A stretch of 64,000 nt of DNA from the NCBI RefSeq assembly GCF_001050475.1, contig NZ_CP012034.1, positions 1,302,001 through 1,366,000 of the forward strand, written 5' to 3'. Below the pieces are notes generated by a model. That model made no database searches. It was not told where the DNA came from and worked only from the letters and a program-made list of their open reading frames with translations. Numbering within the stretch: position 1 is the stretch's first letter; each line of letters starts with the position of its first letter. Position numbers and translations under genes: made by a program. This DNA comes from Companilactobacillus ginsenosidimutans (GTDB taxonomy: Bacteria; Bacillota; Bacilli; Lactobacillales; Lactobacillaceae). Shown piece after piece: positions 8,406 to 18,608 of this stretch.

Positions 8406-9368
8406 TTACTTATTTACGACGTATTTTGGTTCCTTACCTTTACTGCTCCAAATTACATTGTCAGCAACAATTTCTGCCATTGCGTCACGTGCTTCAACTG
8501 TCGCATTCCCAATATGTGGCGTTAAGATAACATTCTTCAGCTTGGTAAATTTTTTATCAAATACGGGCTCATTCTCATATACATCAAGGGCAGCACCGGC
8601 AATTTTATTAGCTTTCAAAGCTTTTAACAACGCGGCTTCGTCAACAATTGGACCACGTCCGACATTTATCAAGAATGCTGAATCTTTCATATTATCGAAG
8701 ACTTCAGCGTTAAATTGATGATGATTTTCATCAGTTAAAGGAGCATTGATACTGATGAAATCGGAAGTTTTAACTAATTCATCAAATGGCTTATAAGTCA
8801 CGTTCTGAGCCTTTTCTTCATCTTCAGATAATTGATGTGGCTTGAAGTAGGAAGCCTTCATCCCTAAAGCATTGGCCTTAACAGCTAGCTCCGAACCAAT
8901 ATTTCCAAGACCGACAATCCCCAATTCCTTACCAGCAATTTCATGACCAAGAAAATACAATGGAGACCAGCCAGGAAAGCCGTCTTTTCTCATCATCTGA
9001 TCACCTTCAACCTCACGATGACTCAATGCAAGCATCAAACCAATCGTCAATTCACAGACGGAATTAGTAGAAACCTTGGGAGTATTTGTTACCAAGATCC
9101 CTTTGGATTTAGCATATTCAGTATCAATATTATTAAAACCAGCTCCAAAGTTAGCAATCAATTTCAAATTGGGAGCAGCGTCAATAATCTCAGAATCGAC
9201 CACAGTCGATAAAGTGGTGATCAGAAAGTCTGCTTTAGCAACCTTTCGCAACAATTTGGAGTGTGAAATCAAATCCCTACCGGTATAGTAATCAACCGTA
9301 AAACCATTAGTTTCCAACTTAGTAAAAGCAATCCGAGGAAAACGGGCCGTCAAATAAACATTTGTCAT
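8406..9368 (-). CDS. D-isomer-specific 2-hydroxyacid dehydrogenase
   Basis: Start set at the ATG at 9368 after GGAGGT; 320 residues. The NAD-binding motif GIVGLGNIGSE lies near residue 145, the catalytic arginine in INVGRGPIVDEAAL (about 230), and the catalytic His in TPHIGNAT (about 285), with Glu between them. The family reduces 2-keto acids to D-2-hydroxy acids (lactate, hydroxyisocaproate, glycerate); exact substrate not readable. It lies between the broken amidohydrolase and the fumarate-reductase-like gene, all on the minus strand but separated by a terminator at 9451-9490. Confidence 0.88.
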   Translation of the reverse strand: MTNVYLTARFPRIAFTKLETNGFTVDYYTGRDLISHSKLLRKVAKADFLITTLSTVVDSEIIDAAPNLKLIANFGAGFNNIDTEYAKSKGILVTNTPKVSTNSVCELTIGLMLALSHREVEGDQMMRKDGFPGWSPLYFLGHEIAGKELGIVGLGNIGSELAVKANALGMKASYFKPHQLSEDEEKAQNVTYKPFDELVKTSDFISINAPLTDENHHQFNAEVFDNMKDSAFLINVGRGPIVDEAALLKALKANKIAGAALDVYENEPVFDKKFTKLKNVILTPHIGNATVEARDAMAEIVADNVIWSSKGKEPKYVVNK

Positions 9369-9450
9369 AGATAAAACCTCCAAGCAGTTATTAATTCCAT
9401 TATGGTTTCAATAAATATGAAATACAACCCAAATAAAATTCAGATTAAAA

Positions 9451-9490
9451 CAAAAACACCTCCGAGAGTTGTATTACCCCAGAGGTGCTT
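9451..9490 (-). terminator. Terminator of the fumarate-reductase-like gene
   Basis: GCACCTC/GAGGTG arms around a 13-base loop, then TTTTTG on the minus strand, about 30 bp after the stop. Confidence 0.7.
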
Positions 9491-9521
9491 TTATTCATTT
9501 ATTACAAATGGATATTCAATA

Positions 9522-10997
9522 TTAATTTAAAACTGCAGTATCTTTCAAATATTTAGCAACTGTATTGGCACTGTGACGACCTGAATAGAATGCGTATCCA
9601 CCTTCTGTTCCTGGCATATTTGGACCATAAGTGTCTCCAACTAACATACCGGCTGCATCGTTTCCAGCTGCGTACAAGCCGTCAATAACTTGTCCATCAT
9701 TATCTAGAACACGATTATCAAGGTCCACTTTTAAACCACCCATTGTACAAAAGGCACCGATTCCTAATTCAAAAGCATAGTATGGACCCTTTTCAAGACT
9801 AACCATGAACTTAGAATTTTTATGATAATCAGTATCTTCCCCTTTTTGACTAAGTTGATTGTATCGATCGATAGTTTTTTCAAGATTTGGCAAGTCAGCT
9901 TTTTCACCAAGGTCGGCAAGAGTTTCTGCCTTATAAATGAATGGAAGTTTCTTATCCAATGAATCGTCGATTTCTTTTTGTAGACCATCGAGAGTCTTTT
10001 GTGTTGTGAAATATGTTCCCATATCTTTGTATAGGCCTACATTCATTAGATGATCAATCGTTCCTTGATCAATAACAGCAAAAATCTTGTTTTGTGTAAA
10101 TAATGCATTCCCGGCATGAGCAAAATTATCAACTACTTCTTCATTAGTGAAACGATCACCCTTTTCATTTACCCAAAGCAATGATTGTTGAGTAACGGCT
10201 CCATTCATATCTGATGTCCGATAAATATATGATGGATTAGTTGTGTCTTTAACATATCCTCCAAAAAGCATAGCCATACCCATTCGATATTTTTGTGCAC
10301 CGACATCCCAAGCAAGTTTTAATCCATCACCGGTATTCTTTCCAGAATTTACAGGAATCAACTGTTTGGCATTGTAATTAGTATCTTGATCGATAAGTTG
10401 TTGATTATTTAAATAGCCACCTGTCGCAATAATAACAGCACGTGTATTAATTTTTTCAGTATGCCGATCTGCTTGATCTTGTATTTCAACTCCACAGATC
10501 TTACCTTGATCATCTTTGATTAAGGACTTAGCTGCAACAGAAGTAACAATTTCAGCTCCTGCCTTAACAGTGTTTGGCTCAATAGCAGTATGAATAGCTT
10601 GTTTCCCATTACCTTCCATCAAATGCCAAGTAACATGTCCAGAACCTAGACCTTTAACGTCGACATATTTAACGCCAAGATCCTTCAACCAATCAATCAT
10701 TTCAGCACTGTGATCAATATATTGCTTCCAACTATTAGTGTCAGCTTCATAATGTGAGTACTCGAGCTCTTCATTCAAAACTTCGTCTTTAGTTAATTCG
10801 ACATTCTTCGCTTTTTGCATTTTTGAATCAACAGCAAAGATTCCTTCGACCCAATCACCACTTCCACCTGTATGACGGCCTTTTTCCAGCACGACTACTG
10901 AAAGGCCGTTTTTGGCAGCTTGGTAGGCTGCTGTAAAGCCAGATGCACCGGCTCCGATAATTACAAGATCATAAGATTTATTTTTAGTTAATGACAT
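9522..10997 (-). CDS. Fumarate reductase / flavocytochrome c-type FAD flavoprotein
   Basis: The 491-residue protein begins with a Rossmann FAD site, DLVIIGAGASGFTAAYQAA, followed by LEKG. It ends with the family's PGTEGGYAFYSGRHSANTV and the preceding AAGNDAAGMLVGDTYG. This is the FAD-binding-2 family of soluble fumarate reductases, urocanate reductases and 3-ketosteroid dehydrogenases. There is no haem or FMN-binding domain and no signal peptide, so it should be cytoplasmic. Start: ATG at 10997 after AAGGGGATG. The LysR gene about 100 bp upstream, same strand, is the obvious regulator. Likely role: anaerobic disposal of electrons onto fumarate or a related unsaturated acid. Confidence 0.85.
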   Translation of the reverse strand: MSLTKNKSYDLVIIGAGASGFTAAYQAAKNGLSVVVLEKGRHTGGSGDWVEGIFAVDSKMQKAKNVELTKDEVLNEELEYSHYEADTNSWKQYIDHSAEMIDWLKDLGVKYVDVKGLGSGHVTWHLMEGNGKQAIHTAIEPNTVKAGAEIVTSVAAKSLIKDDQGKICGVEIQDQADRHTEKINTRAVIIATGGYLNNQQLIDQDTNYNAKQLIPVNSGKNTGDGLKLAWDVGAQKYRMGMAMLFGGYVKDTTNPSYIYRTSDMNGAVTQQSLLWVNEKGDRFTNEEVVDNFAHAGNALFTQNKIFAVIDQGTIDHLMNVGLYKDMGTYFTTQKTLDGLQKEIDDSLDKKLPFIYKAETLADLGEKADLPNLEKTIDRYNQLSQKGEDTDYHKNSKFMVSLEKGPYYAFELGIGAFCTMGGLKVDLDNRVLDNDGQVIDGLYAAGNDAAGMLVGDTYGPNMPGTEGGYAFYSGRHSANTVAKYLKDTAVLN

Positions 10998-11098
10998 GAT
11001 TACATCCCCTTGAATTATTAAAATATTCACAAGTAGAATGTAACCCCTTTCTTTATATTGTTGAAGATACTTTCTGGGTACTACCTTTCAACTAAAAG

Positions 11099-12016
11099 TT
11101 ACAACTCAATATCTGATTGCTTATTTTTCAAATAATCCAAGACATATTCTTTAAAAAGCTCTTCTCCAGTTGTTAACTTCTTATTCTTAACTTGCACGAA
11201 GTAGATATCCCTTTTTAATTTGGCACCAGACAAACCCTTCTGAATTACTTCACCACTGTTAGCCAGCTCTTTATAATGGGGCAAACTTAATAGATAATCA
11301 GGAACAATTCCGATTCCTAGATTTCTTCTGGCAAATTCAACAATGAAGTCATTATTTGATGTCTGCAAAGTATGAATTGGGAAAACTTGATGTTTAACCA
11401 GTTCACTCAAGTGAGCATTAAAAATTTGAAACTCTTTACTTTTAGTCGCTAAGGATTCATGGTTTAAATCTTTAACATTTATTTCCTTTGCCTTTGCTAA
11501 AGGATGATGTTGCGACAAAATTGCACAATAGTGGTTAGTAGTAAAATATATTCCCTCAAATTTTTTAAAATCGATGGGGCCTTCAATAAATCCTATATTC
11601 CCATGGCTAATCAATGCATTATTCAAAGTAGAATCAGGAAATTCTACAAAGTTTAATGTTTTAGTAGGATTATCTAATTGGAAATTATAGAAAAAATCGA
11701 AACCTAAGTAATTTGAAAAGTCATCAGCAATAAACAAATTAATCATCTCTTGATGAAGGTTATTATCCGAATCAGCCATAGAAATACTTTGGAAAATGAC
11801 TCTTAAATCAGTGGCTTTCTCAAAAAGCATATTGGCAGAATTAGTTGGCTTGATACCTTGTTTTGTTCTATCAAATAAAACAACACCTAACTCATCTTCT
11901 AATTTAGTGATAGTTTTAGAAACCCCTTGAGGGGACATAAAGATTTTCTCAGCAGCTTGAGAAAACGAGTGACTCTTATATGTGGTCGTAAAAATTTGGA
12001 GATCTTTAGTATTCAT
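11099..12016 (-). CDS. LysR-family transcriptional regulator
   Basis: The N terminus has the LysR winged helix-turn-helix (LQIFTTTYKSHSFSQAAEKI, then SPQGVSKTITKLEDELGVVLFDR, residues 6-50). A periplasmic-binding-protein-like effector domain follows to residue 305. GCGAGGTAAC precedes the ATG. It lies immediately upstream of the flavoprotein gene in the same direction rather than divergent, which is less usual. Its effector may be a substrate of the reductase or the 2-hydroxyacid dehydrogenase. Confidence 0.88.
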   Translation of the reverse strand: MNTKDLQIFTTTYKSHSFSQAAEKIFMSPQGVSKTITKLEDELGVVLFDRTKQGIKPTNSANMLFEKATDLRVIFQSISMADSDNNLHQEMINLFIADDFSNYLGFDFFYNFQLDNPTKTLNFVEFPDSTLNNALISHGNIGFIEGPIDFKKFEGIYFTTNHYCAILSQHHPLAKAKEINVKDLNHESLATKSKEFQIFNAHLSELVKHQVFPIHTLQTSNNDFIVEFARRNLGIGIVPDYLLSLPHYKELANSGEVIQKGLSGAKLKRDIYFVQVKNKKLTTGEELFKEYVLDYLKNKQSDIEL

Positions 12017-12091
12017 AAAGTTACCTCGCTGAATAAATAAATTTATATCTTCAGTATATCGTTAGTCCGGTTAAGATAATAAGATTACAAT

Positions 12092-12401
12092 TTAAGTCAA
12101 AAATCTTTTATAACAATCATAATCATTATCTTTCATTCCATGTGCTTTTAGTGTATTAATTTGTGATTCAAGACTCTCAAATTCTTTTAACCATATCAAA
12201 AAATCCCTCCATTAAAAATAATGGAAGGATTAATCGCAATGGTCCCCGTAGAGATACCACCGCTCACTTTTGGTTTCAAATTTGCCTTTTGACGCAGTGT
12301 CAAACACTGGAAATTTTTACATTACTAATAGAATAAACATAAACAGCATGCTCAGTACTTATATCGTCGGCATCTGGATACTCCAAATTAAATATAAATG
12401 A
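12092..12401 (-). pseudogene. Possible decayed coding remnant
   Basis: On the minus strand several short stretches read like protein but in different frames: ...LEYPDADDISTEHAVYVY, then FDTASKGKFETKSERWYLYG, then WLKEFESLESQINTLKAHGM. The last (12092-12199) could be a 35-codon gene starting TTG after GGAGGG, but that ribosome site is buried in a 12-bp hairpin with a T-run (12198-12233). I read the region as a frameshifted remnant of an unidentified gene. A regulated small gene is the alternative. Confidence 0.3.
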
Positions 12402-12446
12402 AAAAAGATGGATACACTCTAGATTTCTCTAGAACGTACCCATCAC
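12402..12446 (-). terminator. Terminator downstream of carB
   Basis: On the minus strand GATGG.TAC...CTAGA/TCTAG...GTA.CCATC forms a long hairpin followed by T6. It lies beyond hairpin element 2 and is the first terminator after carB. Confidence 0.6.
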
Positions 12447-12489
12447 AAATTTTTATATTTAAGTAACTCCCGAACAGTGCTGAATTCAG

Positions 12490-12644
12490 CCTGGAGGTGG
12501 AGTACGAGGGGCGCTCAGCCGGCAAATTTTACTTAGCGTACGAAGTACGGTTAGTAAAAGACCCAGTTTGGAGACTTTTCGGGCTGTGAAAAGCCTTCAA
12601 ATGGCGTCGCCAGCGTTCCAGCCCCCTCGAACGGAACCTCCAGG
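12490..12644. repeat. Large intergenic hairpin element 2 (type B)
   Basis: Outer arms CCTGGAGGT (12490-12498) and ACCTCCAGG (12636-12644); inner arms CGAGGGGC/GCCCCCTCG; a side hairpin TTTTACTTA..TACGAAGTA..GTTAGTAAAA. The core around 12567-12600 (TTTGGAG..CTTTTC..GAAAAG..CTTCAAA) is the same core seen in elements 4, 5, 8, 12 and 13. It begins about 50 bp after the carB stop. Confidence 0.85.
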
Positions 12645-12696
12645 CGGCAGTCCAACTCTATCCAACGAACTTAGAGCTCTTGAACTAAACGCAAAC

Positions 12697-15600
12697 CTAA
12701 ATAGAATGAATATAAAAGCTTTGTGCTTCCAAAACTTTCAATGCTGCATCGACAGTATCCAACGCCGTAAACAATGGTACAGAATGCTCAGTCGTTACGC
12801 CACGCATAACTTTCCCATCCGTTTCACCGGCTTCTTCATCATCAATAGTATTAACAACGACCCCAACTTCTTTGTCGCCAATCAAGGTCATCATACCTTC
12901 GAATGAATCGTCAAAGCTATCAACGTCGAGTCCATCTTTCTTCAGCGCTTCGGCTGTGTCGCCGACTGCCAATAGGTCGAATCCTAAATCAGCAAATCTT
13001 TCTGCTAATCCGGTTGCTTCTTCCATGTCGCTTGGCTTAATGCTGAAGATAACTTTTCCTGATGATGGAATGTGTGTCTTGGTTGCTTCAAAAGCTTTGT
13101 ATAATGCCTTCTCGTATGTCTTATCAGTTCCCATTACTTCACCGGTTGACTTCATTTCTGGTCCTAACAAGCTATCAACGTCTGCTAGTTTTGAGAATGA
13201 GAATACTGGTGCTTTAACGTGAATCAAGTCGCCAACTGGTGCAACACCGTTCTTGTATCCTTGATCCTTCAAACTTTGACCGAGGATAACTTTTGTGGCA
13301 ATTTGGGCCATTGGAATATCAGTAACTTTACTCAAGAATGGCACTGTACGACTAGCTCTTGGGTTAACTTCAATTACATATGCTTGGTCATTTTGAACAA
13401 CGAACTGAATATTCATCATACCAATACAGTTCAAATCATGAGCCAATTTTTCTGTGTAATCGACGATTTGATCTTGCACGTGCTGGGACAAAGTTTGAAC
13501 TGGATAAACTGACATTGAATCACCTGAGTGAACTCCGGATCTTTCGATATGTTCCATTATTCCAGGAATCAAGACATCTGATCCATCACAAATTGCATCA
13601 ACTTCACATTCTTGACCCATCAAGTAATGATCAATCAAAACTGGGTGATCATGTGAAACTCGAACGGCATTGTGCATGTAATAATTTAATTCTTCTTTTT
13701 TATTGATGATTTCCATTGCACGGCCACCTAGAACATAACTAGGACGGACCATAACTGGATAACCAACACGTTCGGCAATTTTAACAGCATTGCCTTCATC
13801 ACTGGCTGTATCACCAGTTGGATGAGCAATCTTATTTGCAACGATAACTTTTTCAAACTCATCACGGTCTTCAGCACGGTTGATATCTTCAACCTTTGTA
13901 CCAAGAACTTTAACGCCGTGTGCCAAAAGTGGTTCGGCCAAGTTAACAGCAGTTTGACCACCGAATTGAAGAATGACACCTTCTGGTTTTTCGAGTTCAA
14001 TAACGTTTAAGACATCTTCAAGCGTTAATGGTTCGAAGTAAAGTTTGTCAGAAATTGAGAAATCAGTTGAAACTGTTTCTGGATTACTGTTCATAACGAT
14101 TGCTTCGTAGCCGGCCTTTTGAATAGCTTTAACTGAATGAACTGTGGCGTAATCGAATTCGACACCTTGACCAATTCTGATTGGACCAGAACCGATTACG
14201 ATGATTGAAGGTTTCTTATCGACAATGCTTTCGTTTTCGAATTCGTAAGTACTATAGAAGTAAGGTGTTTGTGAATCGAACTCGCCGGCACATGTATCAA
14301 CCATTTTGTAAACTGGTGTGATTTTGTTATCTTCTCTAAGTTTTTGAACTGAATCAATATCGACATCCCAAATCTTGGCGATTGATTTGTCAGCAAACCC
14401 ATTCTTCTTAGCGTCGAGCAAAATATCTAGGTCCTGTGGATTGTCGCGTAATTCACGTTCAATCTCAACAATATGAAGCAATTTATCAAGGTAGAATAAA
14501 TTAACTTTTGTCATATCAGCAATTTTCTCGATCTTGTATCCACGACGAATTGCTTCAGCTAGATAAAATAGTCGATCATCTTGAGGGACTACTAATCCTT
14601 CATCCAATTTCTCATCAGAAATGTCATGCAACTCTGGCTTGTCTAGTGATACCAAACCAATTTCCAATGAACGGACAGCTTTCAAAGTAGCTTCTTCAAT
14701 ATTTCTACCGATGGCCATAACTTCACCAGTTGCCTTCATTTGTGTACCAAGGCGACGGTCAGCGTTGACAAACTTGTCAAATGGCCAACGAGGAATCTTA
14801 CATACGACATAATCCAAAGCTGGTTCAAATTCGGCATAAGTTGTTCCTGTTACTGGGTTGATAATTTCATCTAAAGTTTGGCCGACAGCAATTTTGGCAG
14901 CAACTTTGGCGATTGGATAACCAGTAGCTTTTGATGCCAAAGCACTGGAACGACTAACTCTAGGATTAACTTCAATAACATAATATTTGAAACTATTAGG
15001 ATCGAGGGCAAGCTGAACGTTACAACCACCTTCGATTTTTAAGGCACGAATAATTTTTAGTGAGACATCACGAAGCATTTGGACTTCGCGGTCTGACAAA
15101 GTTTGAACGGGAGCATAAACAATTGAGTCACCAGTGTGAATTCCGACTGGATCAAAGTTTTCCATGTTGCAGACAACCATTGCATTATCATTTGCATCAC
15201 GCATAACTTCAAACTCAATTTCTTTATATCCAGCAATACTTTGTTCCAACATACATTGAGTAACCGGAGAAAGGCTCAGTCCGTTTTGTAAGATCTCACG
15301 GAGTTCCTTTTCGTTGTTGGCGATACCACCACCAGTTCCACCCATGGTGAAAGCTGGTCTAACGATAATTGGATAACCAATTTTGTTGGCTGCGGCAACT
15401 CCTTCTTCTTCTTCGTGAACAATTGCAGATTCAGGAACTGGTTCGTCGAGTTCATTCATTAATGAACGGAACTTTTCTCTATCTTCTGCTTGATCAATTG
15501 CGCTCATCTTAGTACCCAATAATTCGATATCTAATTCTTTCAAGATACCAGAATCATCAAGTTCCTTGGCCATATTCAATCCTTGTTGTCCACCTAATGT

Positions 15601-15864
15601 GGGAAGGATTGCATCTGGTTTTTCTTTACGCAAAATTTGTGAAACGAATTGTAAGGTAATTGGTTCGATATAAACTTTATCAGCAATTTCGGTGTCAGTC
15701 ATGATAGTAGCAGGGTTTGAGTTAACCAAGACTACTTGGTAACCTAATTCCTTCAATGCAAGACAAGCTTGTGTTCCGGAATAATCAAACTCAGCTGCTT
15801 GACCAATGATAATCGGACCAGAACCAATCACCATAATTTTTGAAATATCAGTTCTTTTGGTCAT
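12697..15864 (-). CDS. carB: Carbamoyl-phosphate synthase, large subunit
   Basis: The large subunit makes carbamoyl phosphate from bicarbonate, ammonia and two ATP for pyrimidine and arginine synthesis. The protein is 1055 residues from the ATG at 15864 ([20 protein letters not shown]), which follows GAAGGGG. It has the expected duplicated ATP-grasp halves: [17 protein letters not shown] near the N terminus and [17 protein letters not shown] at about 555, with [20 protein letters not shown] and [12 protein letters not shown] as matching active-site segments. A C-terminal MGS-like regulatory domain follows. It overlaps the 3' end of carA by 17 bp. Length and motifs are complete. Confidence 0.97.
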   Translation of the reverse strand: MTKRTDISKIMVIGSGPIIIGQAAEFDYSGTQACLALKELGYQVVLVNSNPATIMTDTEIADKVYIEPITLQFVSQILRKEKPDAILPTLGGQQGLNMAKELDDSGILKELDIELLGTKMSAIDQAEDREKFRSLMNELDEPVPESAIVHEEEEGVAAANKIGYPIIVRPAFTMGGTGGGIANNEKELREILQNGLSLSPVTQCMLEQSIAGYKEIEFEVMRDANDNAMVVCNMENFDPVGIHTGDSIVYAPVQTLSDREVQMLRDVSLKIIRALKIEGGCNVQLALDPNSFKYYVIEVNPRVSRSSALASKATGYPIAKVAAKIAVGQTLDEIINPVTGTTYAEFEPALDYVVCKIPRWPFDKFVNADRRLGTQMKATGEVMAIGRNIEEATLKAVRSLEIGLVSLDKPELHDISDEKLDEGLVVPQDDRLFYLAEAIRRGYKIEKIADMTKVNLFYLDKLLHIVEIERELRDNPQDLDILLDAKKNGFADKSIAKIWDVDIDSVQKLREDNKITPVYKMVDTCAGEFDSQTPYFYSTYEFENESIVDKKPSIIVIGSGPIRIGQGVEFDYATVHSVKAIQKAGYEAIVMNSNPETVSTDFSISDKLYFEPLTLEDVLNVIELEKPEGVILQFGGQTAVNLAEPLLAHGVKVLGTKVEDINRAEDRDEFEKVIVANKIAHPTGDTASDEGNAVKIAERVGYPVMVRPSYVLGGRAMEIINKKEELNYYMHNAVRVSHDHPVLIDHYLMGQECEVDAICDGSDVLIPGIMEHIERSGVHSGDSMSVYPVQTLSQHVQDQIVDYTEKLAHDLNCIGMMNIQFVVQNDQAYVIEVNPRASRTVPFLSKVTDIPMAQIATKVILGQSLKDQGYKNGVAPVGDLIHVKAPVFSFSKLADVDSLLGPEMKSTGEVMGTDKTYEKALYKAFEATKTHIPSSGKVIFSIKPSDMEEATGLAERFADLGFDLLAVGDTAEALKKDGLDVDSFDDSFEGMMTLIGDKEVGVVVNTIDDEEAGETDGKVMRGVTTEHSVPLFTALDTVDAALKVLEAQSFYIHSI

Positions 15865-16945
15865 ATGTGATTGTCCCCTTCGCTTTATTATCATCAATTA
15901 ACTTCATGAATCTATCGAATAAATAATCTGCATCGTGAGGACCAGGAGCTGCATCCGGGTGATATTGCACAGAAAAGGCCGGATAGATCTTATGTCTCAA
16001 TCCTTCAACAGTTTTGTCATTGATTTCTTCATGAGTTACTTCTAATTGAGTTCCATCAAGTGAGTTACGATCAACAGCATAACCATGGTTTTGAGAAGTA
16101 AAATCGATTCGACCAGTAGTTAAATCTCTTACAGGATGATTAAAGCCACGATGTCCGAACTTCATTTTGAAGGTGTCAGCACCATTTGCGAGAGCAAATA
16201 ATTGATGTCCCATACAAATACCAAACACAGGTACATATTTTTCAACTTCACGAATCATTTCCAAAGTAGCTGGTACGCTCTTAGGATTACCGGGTCCGTT
16301 AGTTAACATGACACCATCTGGATCTTGGTCTAGTACTTGTTGAGCAGTAGCATCTGCTGGCAAGACCATCAAATTACAATGTCTGTCGGATAATTCTCTT
16401 AGAATCGAGTGCTTCAAACCATAATCGATCAATACAACTTTACGCCCATGAGTTGGTACTAGATAGGCACTTGGTGTAGTACTTTGTGCAATTTGATTTG
16501 TTGGTAATTCAGTGTTCTGGAGATCTTTCACTGTGTTTTCAGTAACTTCGTCAACAATAGTTGCTTTCAAAGCACCTTTAGCACGAATGTGTCGAGTAAC
16601 AGCACGAGTGTCAACACCACTGATGCCAGGGATGCCACTCTCTTGTAAGTATTCGTCCAGTGATAAGTCCATTCTCCAGTTGTTAGCTCGTCGGGCCAGT
16701 TCATGTACTACTATACCTTTGCAAGTTGGAGTAATTGATTCATAGTCATCGCGGTTAATACCGTAATTACCTATTAGTGGGAAAGTAAACATTAAGATCT
16801 CGCCATTATATGACTGATCTGTTATTGATTCTTGATAGCCGGACATACCAGTACTGAAAACTAACTCGCCCACTGCGGCAGTTTCGGCACCGAATGCTTG
16901 TCCTGGATAAATATTGCCATCTTCTAATACCAAGTAACGCTTCAT
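15848..16945 (-). CDS. carA: Carbamoyl-phosphate synthase, small (glutaminase) subunit
   Basis: The 365-residue protein releases ammonia from glutamine and channels it to CarB. The N-terminal half is the CPSase small-subunit domain ([19 protein letters not shown]). The C-terminal half is a class I glutamine amidotransferase with the nucleophile in [11 protein letters not shown], and SQNHGYAV and the late QYHPD with the catalytic His. GAAAGGGGCG precedes the ATG. carA and carB stand alone, with no arginine or other pyrimidine genes beside them. The 317-bp upstream gap shows no convincing PyrR-binding loop. Confidence 0.97.
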   Translation of the reverse strand: MKRYLVLEDGNIYPGQAFGAETAAVGELVFSTGMSGYQESITDQSYNGEILMFTFPLIGNYGINRDDYESITPTCKGIVVHELARRANNWRMDLSLDEYLQESGIPGISGVDTRAVTRHIRAKGALKATIVDEVTENTVKDLQNTELPTNQIAQSTTPSAYLVPTHGRKVVLIDYGLKHSILRELSDRHCNLMVLPADATAQQVLDQDPDGVMLTNGPGNPKSVPATLEMIREVEKYVPVFGICMGHQLFALANGADTFKMKFGHRGFNHPVRDLTTGRIDFTSQNHGYAVDRNSLDGTQLEVTHEEINDKTVEGLRHKIYPAFSVQYHPDAAPGPHDADYLFDRFMKLIDDNKAKGTITYDQKN

Positions 16946-17175
16946 TATTCCGCCCCTTTCGTCTATAAACTGACCTGTTGAAATGCTAAAGAAGGCAAAA
17001 AAAATATACCTCTGAAGCTTTCATATAAAGTTAACCACATCAATAAGGGATTAACACGAACATTGCCCATGACAATCCCATTTTTGTTTCGTGATTGTAT
17101 TAAATTGTACAACTACTGAAGAAACATTGAAACAGTTTTGTGAAATTAGATTAAAAATATTTTTAATATTCGTTA

Positions 17176-17215
17176 ATAAAAAAAGAGAGCAGATTATTAT
17201 TAAATCAGCTCTCAC
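17176..17215 (-). terminator. Terminator of the 17263-17553 gene
   Basis: GAGAGC.GATT/AATC.GCTCTC stem and T7 on the minus strand. Confidence 0.8.
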
Positions 17216-17262
17216 AAAAATTTTTATATTATTTTCTAATAATCTTAACTAAATATTTACTG

Positions 17263-17553
17263 TTATTTATCCTCTTTAGGAGGATTATATTCCGGATCAT
17301 CCATATCTCGTTCTATATCAATTCCATACAAATCATTCACAGCTGCATCTTTGTCGGCTGGAACGACGACTAAAATTGTTGTGGCACCTTTACTGCTAAC
17401 GTAACCGACAAATGAGGTTACTTCTTCAACCTTATAGGGCAACCCATCAGAATGAATGATATATTGCCCAGCAACAGGCATGTTTTCAACAAATACTTTG
17501 TTCATTCGAATGTATTCATCACCATCGTGAAGTACTACTAACACTTTATACAT
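17263..17553 (-). CDS. Conserved-looking small protein of unknown function
   Basis: A 96-residue soluble protein with alternating beta-strand pattern (MYKVLVVLHDGDEYIRMNKVFVENM, truncated here) and an acidic, proline-containing C terminus. AGGAGGGTGA before the ATG is a strong ribosome site. Own terminator, no partner gene: carAB follows 317 bp downstream, and the iron-transport operon is separated by a short gap. I do not recognise a named family. Confidence 0.65.
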   Translation of the reverse strand: MYKVLVVLHDGDEYIRMNKVFVENMPVAGQYIIHSDGLPYKVEEVTSFVGYVSSKGATTILVVVPADKDAAVNDLYGIDIERDMDDPEYNPPKEDK

Positions 17554-17609
17554 ATCCAGTCACCCTCCTTTACACTAGTTGTAATCTAATTCGGGCTTTT
17601 TGGCAAGAT

Positions 17610-18608
17610 TTAACGTGTCTTGACTAATATGTAAATAAAATATGGAGCACCAATTACGGCGACTAAAATACCGACCGGAATTTCACTAGTAGAACTAATA
17701 AGTTTTCCGACCGTATCCGCACACAGCAACATAAAGCTACCTAGGACGCCAGATAATATTAGTTGTTTTGAATGTTTGAACCCTACTACTCTTCGAGCAA
17801 GATTTGGAGTAATCAAACCAATAAAACCAATCCCACCACTGATTGAAACACTTACGCCAGCCATAATCACTGCAGCCGCAATTAAAATGATTCTTTCTCG
17901 TTTAAGATTGATTCCTAAGGATTGAGCCACATCGTCTGATAAATTGAAGGTGTCTAAAACTCGCTGTTTACTAAAAATAAAAATTACACAGATGATAAAC
18001 CACGGTAGACTCAATAAAACAAAGTCCCAACTCGTTCCCCAAATACTACCTGCTAACCAGTTCATAACAAACTGATAATTTTCTGGCGATAGTTTCAACG
18101 TAAGTAACACCATAATCGACGAATACAGTCCTGCTAAGGCAACACCAGTTAATAGCAGGCGATTAGATGTAATTCCAGTATCGCGTTTATAAGCCAGCAT
18201 GAATACTAATCCAGCGCTCAATAACGCGCCAGCTAGCGCCATCAGAGGTAATAAATATAAGTTACCATCTTGATTTTTAACAAGTGCCACAAATAGCATC
18301 ACGGCAATTCCCGCACCAGCATTAATCCCCAGAAAACTAGTATCAGCCATCGGATTTTGTGTCGTCGTTTGGATAACACTTCCAGCAATTGCCAGCGCAA
18401 ATCCAACTAGTAATGTAATTACAATTTCAGGCAAGCGGAAGTTAAAAATAACAATAGAATCGTAATACGAGCCATGTCCAAATACTAAATTCATTATTTT
18501 ATCGGGAGCGATTTTCATCTGACCAGTATTTAGATTAATTACCGCAAAAACAATCATCAAAATAACCAGCACGATTAGCCAGTTAGTCAATTTAATTTTT
18601 TTCGTCAT
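17610..18608 (-). CDS. FecCD-type iron-siderophore ABC transporter permease
   Basis: This 332-residue integral membrane protein has about nine hydrophobic segments and the family motifs RLPEIVITLLVGFALAIAGS and TQNPMADTSFLGINAGAG near residues 60-105. It would pair with the neighbouring permease to form the channel for ferric siderophores, haem or cobalamin. It is the last gene of the three-gene operon, overlapping the preceding permease gene by 4 bp (ATGA-type coupling). Family certain, ligand inferred. Confidence 0.93.
   Translation of the reverse strand: MTKKIKLTNWLIVLVILMIVFAVINLNTGQMKIAPDKIMNLVFGHGSYYDSIVIFNFRLPEIVITLLVGFALAIAGSVIQTTTQNPMADTSFLGINAGAGIAVMLFVALVKNQDGNLYLLPLMALAGALLSAGLVFMLAYKRDTGITSNRLLLTGVALAGLYSSIMVLLTLKLSPENYQFVMNWLAGSIWGTSWDFVLLSLPWFIICVIFIFSKQRVLDTFNLSDDVAQSLGINLKRERIILIAAAVIMAGVSVSISGGIGFIGLITPNLARRVVGFKHSKQLILSGVLGSFMLLCADTVGKLISSTSEIPVGILVAVIGAPYFIYILVKTR

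Noticed and set aside
12240..12310. T-box-like leader (GGTGGTATC before a hairpin terminator)
   Set aside because: The conserved TGGNACC of T-boxes is not matched, no stem I pattern is visible, and the sequence reads as protein-like codons of a decayed gene.
16946..17175. PyrR-type attenuator before carA
   Set aside because: No convincing PyrR-binding loop or terminator/antiterminator pair could be found.
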